A DNA stretch of 9,280 bases from contig JALHJD010000105.1 of assembly GCA_022837185.1 (NCBI GenBank), forward strand, positions 1 through 9,280. The letters run 5' to 3'. Numbering within the stretch: the first letter of the stretch is position 1; each line of letters opens with the position of its first letter. Made by a program: the position numbers and the translations under genes. The DNA comes from Desulfobacteraceae bacterium. Lineage in GTDB: Bacteria; Desulfobacterota; Desulfobulbia; Desulfobulbales; Desulfobulbaceae. Below, one piece after another: positions 1 through 8,600 of this stretch. The notes under the pieces were generated by a model, which saw only the letters and a program-made list of their open reading frames with translations, ran no database searches and was not told where the DNA came from.

Positions 1-1
1 G

Positions 2-148
2 TTTTGGTCGATAAATTCAAACGGCGGCCGTTATTGTAAAAAGATACCACAGACACGGGGCTGCGCCTGGGGCGGTGGATGGTTCAATCATGCCCTCCTT
101 CGGCTCACTGGACGGCAATGCCTTGGGACTGCAAGGAATAACAATTAA
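2..148 (+). pseudogene. 3' end of an FGE-sulfatase-like ORF; possible DGR variable region or its remnant
   Basis: The frame is open from the left edge to TAA at 146-148 (48 codons visible), so any gene here starts outside the window. The readable part contains R-G-C-A-W, then G-G-G-W-F-N-H-A (74-94), L-R (98-103) and a terminal A-R-N-N-N. This resembles the C-terminal stretch of formylglycine-generating-enzyme/sulfatase-modifying domains, typically RGGSW..N.A..LR...R.....RNNNIGFR (recalled, not searched). The domain would normally continue with I-G-F-R; here it stops straight after RNNN, so it may be truncated. From 83 to 145, 14 of 21 codons end in C or T, with the first two positions highly varied (TTC, CAT, CTC, TGC, CTT, ACT), while the last codons are AAT AAC AAT. 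That is the pattern expected when AAY codons of a template repeat are mutagenised at adenines, as in diversity-generating retroelement targets. No reverse transcriptase, Avd or template repeat is visible here. Chance resemblance over 48 codons is possible. Confidence 0.35.
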
Positions 149-197
149 CTGACGGTTTGATTTATTATTTTTTCAGTAAATCCAACTTTGCACGACT

Positions 198-216
198 TGT
201 CCTGCAAAACAGGACA
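198..216. promoter_or_regulatory. Perfect 7-bp inverted repeat in the leader of the SHOCT gene
   Basis: The sequence reads TGTCCTG-CAAAA-CAGGACA: two perfect 7-base arms (198-204 and 210-216) around a 5-base spacer, ending 35 bases before the ATG at 252. It could be an operator for a dimeric regulator or a small hairpin in the 5' leader. As a terminator of whatever lies upstream it is poor: the stem is short and the following TTTAACTG has no real T run. No -35/-10 pair could be placed around it with confidence; a TATTAT hexamer at 163-168 lies upstream but has no good -35 partner. Confidence 0.4.
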
Positions 217-237
217 TTTAACTGCATTTTCATGAAC

Positions 238-246
238 AGGGAGGAG
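238..246 (+). promoter_or_regulatory. Strong Shine-Dalgarno of the SHOCT gene
   Basis: AGGGAGGAG ends 5 bases before the ATG at 252 and contains GGAGG 7 bases upstream of it. This is a near-ideal ribosome binding site. It selects ATG 252 (or the directly following ATG 255) as the start. It contrasts with the two minus-strand genes and the kinase, none of which has an obvious site of this quality inside the window. Confidence 0.75.
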
Positions 247-251
247 CTTGT

Positions 252-491
252 ATGATGCACTGGTTTGGTGAGTACGGATACGGCATGGGCCACGGCTTCG
301 GATGGATATTCATGATACTGTTCTGGGTTGTTGTCATTTTGTTGATCTTCTTTTTCGTTAAGCTGCTGTCAAAGAGAAGTCCACATGAAAAAACAGGCAC
401 CAGGGCTGAAGAAATACTCAAGGAAAGATTTGCCAAAGGCGAGATAAGTAAGGAAGAATACGAACAGATGAAAAAAGATATCAGTTCCTGA
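252..491 (+). CDS. Small single-pass membrane protein with C-terminal SHOCT domain
   Basis: This is a 79-residue protein. The N-terminus is rich in Gly, Tyr, His, Met and aromatic residues (residues 1-18, starting M-M-H-W-F-G). One long hydrophobic segment follows (about 17-38, W-I-F-M-I-L-F-W then V-V-V-I-L-L-I-F-F-F-V). A basic Ser/Lys/Arg stretch comes next, and then a SHOCT (short C-terminal) motif at about 52-77: the helix AEEILKERFAKGEI followed by SKEEYEQMKKDI, matching the family pattern of I-L-x-x-R-[YF]-A-x-G-E-I-x-x-x-E-[YF]. The Lys/Arg-rich side after the membrane segment suggests that the SHOCT part faces the cytoplasm. SHOCT domains are usually thought to mediate oligomerisation or protein contacts; the specific role is unknown. 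Similar small Gly/His/Met-rich SHOCT proteins are often near heavy-metal transport or redox genes, but no such gene is visible here. The start is supported by a strong ribosome binding site at 238-246. The broken kinase gene follows after 67 bases on the same strand and may have been co-transcribed. Confidence 0.85.
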   Translation: MMHWFGEYGYGMGHGFGWIFMILFWVVVILLIFFFVKLLSKRSPHEKTGTRAEEILKERFAKGEISKEEYEQMKKDISS

Positions 492-558
492 GACAAATCA
501 TGTATTTTTCTCTCTCCTCAAGTTACCATCCGGCGATCTTTTTCTTCTGATTGCTCCG

Positions 559-1589
559 ATGATATCATCGACAAGAAATAAAGCGGCCAGGATTTCGGCC
601 ATCGCCCTGCTGGTCATCTGCATCACCATTCTTCATTACCGGACCGATCATTTTCATATTACAATCCACATCCTTTTCCGCGAGATGTATTTCCTGCCCA
701 TTTTTCTCGGCGGATTCTGGTTCGGCATGTACGGCGGAGTCGGCACTTCCCTCTTTGTCACCCTTCTGTATTTGCCCTATGTGTCCTTGCACTTCCCGAA
801 GGGATCAGCGGTCATAATTTCGGCAATGTAACCCAGATCATAATATTCAATGTATTCGGTCTGTTTTTAGGTCTTCTGCGCGAACGGGAACTACGACGGC
901 AACAACAACTGCGTGAAACGGAAAGCCTTGCCGCCATGGGGAAGGCCATCTCCTGCATCGCCCATGATATGAAGACGCCACTGATGGCCATAGGTGGCTT
1001 TATCCAGCAGGTGAAGCGGAAGATTGCCGACGATAAGCTTGCCAGAAAACTCGACTTTACCTTTGAACAGGTTCAGAGGCTTGAAGTCCTGGTCGGCGAC
1101 ATGCTGGCTTTTGCCAAACCTCTGACCCTCCAGTACCAACAGGGGATGATCAATCATCTCCTGGAAGAAATCGTCATGATTTCCGGCGAGAAGGCCGCGC
1201 GCCATGGAGTAACGATCAGAACGGAGCTGCAGGAAAACATGCCGGTTGCTGAATACGATAAAAACCGGCTGCACCAGGCCTTGCTCAACCTGGTGAATAA
1301 TGCCGTGGAGGCCAGCCCCAAAGGAAGCGAGGTGATCATGAGAAATCAACACCTGGGGACTGACATCATCGTCGAAGTTGCCGATAGCGGCAGCGGAATT
1401 CCCAAAGACCTGTTTGACGATATTTTTACCCCCTTTGTGACGACAAAAAAAGAAGGCACAGGTCTCGGCCTGCCAATAGCCAAAAAAATTATCGATGCCC
1501 ACGGCGGTGCGATCCATGTCATTGACAACAGTGACAAAGGGGTCACGTTCCGGATTACTGTCCCTGTGAAGCCTCAGGGACACCTATAA
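559..1589 (+). pseudogene. Membrane sensor histidine kinase, broken by a one-base frameshift
   Basis: The N-terminal half starts at ATG 559 and runs in one frame to TAA 829-831 (90 codons). It shows an N-terminal membrane helix (A-R-I-S-A-I-A-L-L-V-I-C-I-T-I-L), a short His-containing loop (TDHFHITIH), and two further hydrophobic stretches around F-L-P-I-F-L-G-G-F-W-F-G-M-Y-G-G-V-G and L-F-V-T-L-L-Y-L-P-Y-V. The homologous reading then resumes in the -1 frame from about 804: I-S-G-H-N-F-G-N-V-T-Q, another hydrophobic segment (I-I-I-F-N-V-F-G-L-F-L-G-L-L), and R-E-R-E-L plus a Gln-rich coil leading into the kinase core. Restoring one base near 793-806 would give a normal-looking protein of about 343 residues, a usual length for a small membrane kinase of the NtrB/PhoR/AtoS type. 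No slippery heptamer that would suggest programmed frameshifting is visible. A sequencing or assembly error is as likely as a real mutation. No response regulator gene lies in the window. The start has no clear Shine-Dalgarno site. Confidence 0.75.
936..1589 (+). CDS. Histidine kinase core (HisKA plus HATPase_c), downstream part of the frameshifted gene
   Basis: This 217-residue frame carries the complete catalytic half of the kinase. Its H-box is at residues 4-16 (A-I-S-C-I-A-H-D-M-K-T-P-L), with the phospho-acceptor His at 963-965; Asp replaces the usual Glu after it, a known variant. The dimerisation helices extend to about residue 65. The ATP-binding domain shows the N-box (H-Q-A-L-L-N-L-V-N-N-A-V-E-A, about 113-126), the G1 box (VADSGSGIP, 148-156), the F-box (IFTPFVTTK, 163-171) and the G2 box (GTGLGLPIAKKII, 174-186). 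All catalytic and nucleotide-binding motifs are present. ATG 936 is the first possible ATG of this frame, but it falls within the coil just before the H-box and has no good ribosome binding site. The frame is really the continuation of the membrane half upstream. If translated alone it would make a soluble core without its sensor. It converges on the minus-strand gene that ends at 1701. Confidence 0.8.
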   Translation: MGKAISCIAHDMKTPLMAIGGFIQQVKRKIADDKLARKLDFTFEQVQRLEVLVGDMLAFAKPLTLQYQQGMINHLLEEIVMISGEKAARHGVTIRTELQENMPVAEYDKNRLHQALLNLVNNAVEASPKGSEVIMRNQHLGTDIIVEVADSGSGIPKDLFDDIFTPFVTTKKEGTGLGLPIAKKIIDAHGGAIHVIDNSDKGVTFRITVPVKPQGHL

Positions 1590-1700
1590 AACAGTCGGTG
1601 GCCGAGCCCCTTCTTACCGGGATGCTCGATAACCAGGCGTATAAAAACGCTTGAACCTCTCAGTAAAGAATGTCACCGGCGCTTCCTGGAGGATTGGTAC

Positions 1701-2639
1701 TCATTTCATGGTGAGAAGATTCCTCTTGGGGTCCTCTTCCAGATTGCGGGTGCCGTCGGGGTTGAAATAGTAGAAAAAATTGACTTGCCTTTTCTTGTAT
1801 ACCCTGATATCGCCTTTTATTTTTCCATAATTAGCTTTTATTATATTTCCATCGCTGTCAGTTTCGGTGCGAACCCTGAATATATAATTCGTACCGTCTT
1901 TAAAGTTCGATCTGTATCCTTCTTCAGGAAGGTGGACAGACATCCATTTATTTAATTTTTTTATGGCATATCCATCCATTGGGGCTTCGAACGGCCATTT
2001 GTAATAACTCTGGTCATTTTTACTGAACCTGTATTCCTGAAACCCGTCTTCTGTATTTGAAAAACTAATTTCACAGGATGTTTCAGCATTTCTAAAATTT
2101 TCGTATTTGTTCTGACAAAGGAATAGCAGATCATTGATTGCACCTGAGCCATAAGGTGCAACCCAGTCTCCCTTTTCAAGGTCATATCCAACTACCGCAT
2201 CAACAGCTGGAATGTCTGCGGCTTCTATATATTTTACATACATCGGCACCGGATTACGTATTTTCTTCAACACCACTTCCACCGTCGGATTCCACGGTTC
2301 CCAGCGGTTGTGAGGTTTTGAGTGAGTGGTAAATTCATATCCGACACTGCTTTGGTAGTAACCTTCGTGATCGACGGAAAAACCAAGCATTCCAATGGAT
2401 ACGTTTTCTGCCGAAAATTGCCCATTATTATCTGTTACTCCCTTTACAAACAAATCCGCTGCTCCGATGTCATCCGGCTTGGGAATCGTAAACGCCAGTG
2501 AAACACGGGCTCCCGCCACGGGGACGCCTTCTTCGTCGACCGCCTTCACCGTTATTCCGGCGGTTGGCAGTGCATACGCGTTGGTCAGTTGAAATATCAA
2601 TACATTTACAATTATGAAAACTGCTCTCTTCATCCTCAT
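1701..2639 (-). CDS. Exported protein with carboxypeptidase-regulatory-like N-terminal domain, conserved uncharacterised family
   Basis: This is a 312-residue protein. Residues 1-23 form a Sec signal peptide (basic M-R-M-K-R, hydrophobic F-I-I-V-N-V-L-I-F, likely cut after A-Y-A). Residues about 27-125 look like an Ig-fold carboxypeptidase-regulatory-like domain: I-T-V-K-A-V-D-E-E-G-V-P-V-A-G-A-R-V, then G-V-T-D-N-N-G-Q-F, ending in V-E-V-V-L-K-K. Downstream signatures are W-E-P-W-N-P-T-V (113-120), N-P-V-P-M-Y (129-134), Y-D-L-E-K-G-D-W-V-A-P-Y-G (152-164), Y-I-F-R-V-R-T (252-258), Y-G-K-I-K-G-D-I (271-278) and F-N-P-D-G-T-R-N-L-E-E-D-P-K-R-N-L (292-308). From memory these occur together in a family of secreted hypothetical proteins in several Gram-negative phyla, so the protein appears full length. 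Its function is unknown. No catalytic motif is recognised, and the two cysteines of the mature part (C175 and C189) could pair. It begins 9 bases after the stop of the giant gene, implying one transcript and probably coupled translation; no strong Shine-Dalgarno site is visible. Its DNA is much more AT-rich than the giant gene. A second ATG two codons downstream (2631-2633) is an alternative start. Confidence 0.8.
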   Translation of the reverse strand: MRMKRAVFIIVNVLIFQLTNAYALPTAGITVKAVDEEGVPVAGARVSLAFTIPKPDDIGAADLFVKGVTDNNGQFSAENVSIGMLGFSVDHEGYYQSSVGYEFTTHSKPHNRWEPWNPTVEVVLKKIRNPVPMYVKYIEAADIPAVDAVVGYDLEKGDWVAPYGSGAINDLLFLCQNKYENFRNAETSCEISFSNTEDGFQEYRFSKNDQSYYKWPFEAPMDGYAIKKLNKWMSVHLPEEGYRSNFKDGTNYIFRVRTETDSDGNIIKANYGKIKGDIRVYKKRQVNFFYYFNPDGTRNLEEDPKRNLLTMK

Positions 2640-2648
2640 GCCATCACG

Positions 2649-5600
2649 CTAATTTTCTGTCGTTATCTTGATTTTCTGATAAAATTCATACACATGCTGA
2701 TAGGACATCTCTTTATAATCACTATGTCTCCACTCTTTTACCGGGAATGCCACAGTCTGAGCTCTCGGCCACTGCTTTTCGCTGGTCTTGCAACAACCGC
2801 CCGAATCATTGCGAACTCCGGAGATGTCGATATTGTTTGACTCTAAAAGGTCATATCTGTTTGCGCCCATGGGCAGGGTTGTCGCCGGGAAGGCCTCGGC
2901 CAGGAGCCAGTCGCGGACCTGGAGCAGGTTGTGGGCCGGCGTATTCTTGCGGTAGTAATCGGACAGAACAGTCTCGCTCACTTTTTTTGCCACGAAATCG
3001 GACGGCCTGCTACCCTCCGGGTCATCAGCGACCAACTCCCCTATTGCCGGATCAAAAAACGGCACACCCCGGAGCTGGTCGGAGGTGATCTCCGCTGCCG
3101 ATGCCGGCGGCAGAGGCATAAGCTCCTTCGGGTCAAACATGCTCTCCGGGTTTTCGATCCACCAGGCCGGGTTCAGGGACCACCCTGCAAAGGGGCTCGA
3201 TACGCCGCCGATGTTGTCCGCCAGGTTCAGAATCTTTCTGCGGCCCTTGAACTTCTCCTGCTTCACCCAGGCGGAGACGGCCAGGGCATCCACCGACAAA
3301 CCGTTGCCGGTGAAAACCAGGTTGTCCCCCGCATATCTGCGCAGCACCTCCTCGGTGCTGGAGTAGAAGTTGTATACCCGGTCCGAGGGGACCGTGTCCA
3401 GCCGGTTCCGCCAGGTGAGCCGCGACCTGTTGTCCGGGGAAGCAAACAGGGTATGCCATTCACTGGCCAGGAGGCGAGACTGCCCGGCGGCCAGGTAATC
3501 CGGCCAGGTCTCGACCCGGATCATGTCCGCATTGGGGTCATCGGCAAACGACCCGTCCGGATTGACCATGGCGGCGATATCAGTTACCTGCCCGTACGCT
3601 TCCAGGGCCACCGCCGCGTTGACGGCAAAGTAGCGGGCAAAATCCGTCAGCCCATGATCCTGGATGGCTGAACCGGCCACCATGTTGCCCAGGCTGTGGG
3701 CGGCGATGGATGTTGCGCCGGGAAGCGAAGCGGCAAAATCCCTGAACGCCCCGGCCGTGGCAAAGGCGTTGACCACCGCCTGGTGGTAGTGCGGTGTGAT
3801 CAGTGCCGGCGGATCGCCGAACCAGCTCACCCCGTAGAACCGCCCGTTCAGTCCGGCATGAAAAAAGCGCTTGAACACCTCGGCAAAGGTTGCCCGGGCT
3901 TCCCCGGGGCCGACGTTATAGCCGTGCACCCAGACCAGGGTCCTGTCCTCACCCTGCATGCAGAAGGGCTGCCTGCCGATTTCATGGTTTTCGCCGACGA
4001 GAATTTTCCCGGACGAGGGATCAACAACCGTGTACCGGTCCGGTGTGCCGTCGGCCGCTCCGGCTATCGGCCGCAGATTTTTGTGGCCGAACATTTCCTC
4101 GATTTCAACAATCTCCACCGGCAGGGCAACCGAATGAACAAAGGTTCCTTGTCGCCTGATCTCCAGGGCAATCTCACCTTTCCAGGGCTCCCGGCCTTCC
4201 AGCAGGATAATGGTGTTGCGCGCAGAAGATCTGAGCTGTTCAAGAAAACCGGCTGTCAGCCTGGTCCCTTCCGCGGTCAGAACCATTGCCGTTTTTGCGG
4301 CGAATTCAGATGCTGTTGCCGGATCCTCCAGATACAGGGCACAATCGTCCGCCGACAGGACATGGTTTTCCGTCAGACCCTCGATCATTGCTAAACCAGG
4401 ATTGCTCATGCCGGAGTCGGGCACGGCCTTGACAATATACTCATACCCGTCCGCCGGCGGCCAGAATGACAAAGCAGCGCCTATGTCCAGGTGCAGCGGA
4501 AAGAAGTCGATCAGATCGCGGACGCCATTCACCTGGTTGTCGCTGTTGTCCCTGCCCTGGCCGGGGAGGTCGGCATTGCTGCCGGCGATGCCCTCGGGAT
4601 CAGCGGAACCGTCATTGTCATCGTTCACCCAGAACCGCCAGGGTTTGTGTCGGGCAACCCTGCCCCTGTCCCGGTCATCGATCCTGCCGTCCCGGTTATA
4701 ATCCGGCACAATGGCGGACACCAGGACCGTTATCCACAGCCTGTCGGTCTCCACTTCCCGTTCCGGTTCAGATAGGGGCCGGTACGTACTCACCAGGATG
4801 GCCGCATCGTCACTGCTGAGACTGGCCTCCACACCCTCAATAAACAGGGAAGCAGGCAGATCGGACAGACTGGCAGCGTCGCTGCCCAGGACCCAGGATC
4901 GTGCCCCTCCGTCGGGCCAGGCCGTCCCGTCAAGCAGCAGGCTGCCCGCAGTTTTGGCCCGGTCTGTCCATATTCTGATTTTTTCCGCCCCCCGCGGAAT
5001 CTCCAGGATGACTGTTCCTTCGGCAAGGTCGCCGGGCAGACCGGTCAGTTTCACCTCGATCAGGTCGTCATCATCGACCGGCTGCATATTGCCGTCCGCA
5101 TCCACGAACGCCATGGCATCATCCCTGTTGCCGGCGATACCGTCGGCATCATAACCGTCGATGTTGTCCGGCACTCCGTCGTTGTCATCATCGTCAAAAT
5201 TCAGGGGCACAACCAAACCCGGCGCCATGCTTTCCTGCGGGTCGTCCTCCAGAAACATTCCGTCGCCGTTCAGGTCCGCGTCCAGTTCAATTGTGAGGGG
5301 AGTAAGGAGCATCTCCCTGCTCTGCACCTCCATGTGGCTGGATCCCTTATTCAGAATGACCCTGGCCCGGTAGGCCGTATCCCCGTCAAACCGGAACCCC
5401 CTCAGAAAGGTGATTTCGTCCTGTCCCGACGTGCCGGCTCCCAGATATGCCGCCTCCCGATAAACTCCCGGATCAACCTCCTTTTCCAGCACAAAGTAGG
5501 CCGTGGAAGCCGTGTACGCAGGAGGTTCGATGGCATAGGCGATCGGGTAATCATACGTGACGTACCCCTTCTCATTCACCGGAATACAATGCGTTTCCCG

Positions 5601-8600
5601 CGGGACGGTCACATCCACGGCATACACAACGGTCCCGTGCTCCGCGGCCGGACCGGCCTTTTCGAAATCGATCAGGCGGCAGTCGTTTGTCCGGTCGCAG
5701 ATATCGGCGGTGATCCTGACCGTCTCCGTGGCCTCGCCGACCAACCTGACGTCATGCTGCCGGGCCGTGGGAGACAACGGGTAATCAATGCGGAAAAGGC
5801 CGTTACCCAGGGAAGCGGCTTCAAACCCGTCAAAGCGGACCGAGGCGCTCACAAAATCGGTATCCGCGTAAAACTCTCCCGTGCCCAGGACGACCGGACA
5901 GGTATCCGTTTCGTCCGGCGTGCATTGCATATCCCTGTCCACGACCTTCTCCCTTTCCCGGACATAATACATCCGGGCCAGAAGCGGGACAGTCGTGGAG
6001 ACCGCACCGCCGCTGATGACATGGCCGAACGAATCCGTCTCATGGATCACCTTCAGGACCAGGGCGCTGTAAGGGGGATCATCGTCGTCGCAAACGCCCG
6101 CGGGAAAGGAGGTGATTGTGACGACTTCGGGCGTCAGCGAACCGGAGGTGACCGTCACCGGGTATGCGGCGCCGGGGAGCCCGCCGAGCAGCACCTGGGC
6201 CACGGCGCCGGTGTGCAGGCCGGTGAGGCCGGTGACCGAATCCCCGCCGCACTCGCCATGGACCGGGATGGTATTCATGCAGGGCGCATCGGCCGGGACG
6301 AGCAGCCCGGAACGGCTGTCGTTGTTGGAAGAAGGACACGATGACTGCATCCGGGCATCCCCCATGAGGAAATCCACGGCCTCCCCGTTGATCCGGTTGC
6401 CGTACCGGTCCTCGACATGGGCAACGAGCGTTGCGGCCCAGGAGAGGATGGCGCCGCTTCCCCCGCCCCCTTCGACCCGCAGGTGATGCGGGACGTCCGG
6501 AAAGCCGTACACCGACAGGGGAGCCGCAGTCCGCAGACCGGTTGTCGTGGTCACCTCGATGACCGTCTCGTCGACAGGCTGCACGGCTTGATCTGTGGCT
6601 CTCCTGGCGGTTGCCGGGTTGACGCCGGTGGATTCGGCCAGGAGGACATCGACCCGTGCAATGCCGTCATAGCCGGTCAGGGCCATGACCCTGTCAGACC
6701 AATCCGCCGCGTTCCGGCGGCTCAACCTGCCTCCCCCGGCCCGGACCTCGAAAACAACCTCGACGCCCCTGACCCGGTTGCCTTGCCGGTCAAGGGCCAC
6801 CACCTGCAATCCTTCGGGCAACTGCCGGCCCGCGGTCCCGGCCGAAATATCCAGCCCGCTGATCACCTTAATCTGAACCGCGCCCAGGGGATTTTCCGAA
6901 GATTCGACCATGGGATTGGCAAGGATGTCATAATACTCATCGGGCCAGCGGTCCGGATTCAGGGCCGTCATGCCGCCGGCGATCGTGCCGGAGAGCATCC
7001 AGCCGGACTCAAAGGAAGCAGGGTCTTCCTTGATGTACGCAAAGCCTGACCAGTCCTCATAAAACAGTTCGCCCTCTGGAACGGTGACAAGATATCCGCG
7101 GTGCACCGCATTGGCAATGTCGTCCTGGATGATCGCCGGCAGGCCGAGTTCCGGCAGCACAGCGGCAATGTTGCCCGCGTCCACGACAGCGACCGGAAAG
7201 GCGTCCCTGCCGGCGAGGGCAAGCAGCTTGGCGGTCGAGACCGCATCCACTCCCAATCCCTCCTCAAAAACCCTGTTCTCCAGCACCGAATTCTGCAGCG
7301 ACGCCAGCTGCATGAACAGGGGTGCGGGATCCCAGCCCGCCGGAGCCACACCCTCTACGGGTTCAACCACCCTCAGGTCCGCGTCCAGGTAGACCCCCTT
7401 GAAGGCAAAGCCGTGCGGCGCGTCAAGCAGGGAAATCACGTCCAGGACACCGCCCAGGGAAACCATTGTCGGCAGGGGGCGGACCACCTCCGTGCGCAGA
7501 AGCGAGGCCAGCTCCTCTTCGGCCTTGTTGCCCCGGTCAATAAAGGACATGGCCCGTTCAAAAAGGAGGCGCTCGGCATTTTCCGGCCGCTGAGACAGGC
7601 CATCGGGCACCACAGCCTGCTGCGCGGCAAGACCGATGACCGCCGGGTATCCGGCGACCAGGATGTTCTCCACCCGTTCGGTCACCGCCGGAGCCGACAG
7701 CTCCACCGTCAGGCTGAAATCCGTGCCCGCGGCAAGCCCGCCCCGGCCGACGATCTCTCTTTTTCCGTCAACGGTGATCAGCGGTCTGAGGCGAATCAGG
7801 TAGAGGGGGGTATTGTCCAGTCCGCCATGGGCGTTCATGACCTCCTGGTCCTCAATGGTCTCCGGCTCAAAGGTTACGGCAACACTCCTGTTGGACAGCA
7901 TATGCAGGGGCACAGCCTGGTCGAAAAGCACCATGCCGCCATTGGTCCGGGCAATGAATCTGGCCTTGTGGATGAAATCATCCGGCAGGCTCGCGTACTC
8001 CCCGGTAACCGCTATTTCCCTGAACTGCAGACTGGCCGGAAGAATCTGCATGTTCTCCCGGTTGATCGTCCTGGTGTGCAGCAAGTCGTCATAGGACAGG
8101 TCCAAACCGCTGCCGGCCAACTGCTCATTGATCCCGGCGGCAAGAAATTCCAGGGGCGTTTCCGGTTTCCAGTCCTCCAGGTATCTGCGCCGAATATCCG
8201 TCAGGTCCAGGGTTTGCAGAACATCGGCGGGACTCTCGGATTCTGAGCCGGCGGTCTTGACGCTCGTATCCAGGGCAAGCCAGGTCCGGCCGTGTTCATC
8301 GAGCACGGCGCCCCGGTAATTGGCATGGGGGATCTCCACCTCGGCCCAGATATGTTCAAACCGGAAATTGGCGATTCCGCCCCCGGCAATAACCGTTTCA
8401 TACGGGATGCCGGCTTTTTGAAACAGACCGGCGATGGTACGGGGATCAGCAATCCCGGTCTGGTCAACAGCCGCATCAATATCCGGAAAAAATTCCACCA
8501 CCCCTCTGACAAAACGGGCAGGGAATCCCGCGGACCGGAACAGAGCGATCAGCAGGGCGGCCTGGTCGGCATCGTTGCCGCTCCTCTGGCGCAAGGTCTC

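Noticed and set aside
60..150. Sigma-54-type promoter (GG...GC) in the left intergenic region
   Set aside because: Candidates such as TGGACGGCAATGC have the wrong spacing between the GG and GC elements.
230..496. 88-codon minus-strand frame opposite the SHOCT gene
   Set aside because: The plus-strand gene has a strong ribosome binding site, a membrane segment and a SHOCT motif; the antisense frame has none of these.
793..831. Programmed -1 frameshift joining the two kinase halves
   Set aside because: The needed shift is -1, but no X-XXY-YYZ slippery heptamer or obvious downstream hairpin is visible. A plain one-base deletion or sequence error explains it better.
891..1583. 230-codon minus-strand frame opposite the kinase
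   Set aside because: The plus strand encodes unmistakable HisKA and HATPase motifs over the same bases; the antisense product shows no family features.
1635..1655. GCGT-ATAAAA-ACGC small inverted repeat between the convergent genes as a terminator
   Set aside because: The stem is only 4-5 bp and there is no T run directly after it on either strand.
1590..1955. Open plus-strand stretch in the kinase frame after its stop, with a protein-like look at about 1629-1700
   Set aside because: It has no ATG start near its beginning, no ribosome binding site and no recognised motif, and most of it lies antisense to the 312-residue gene.
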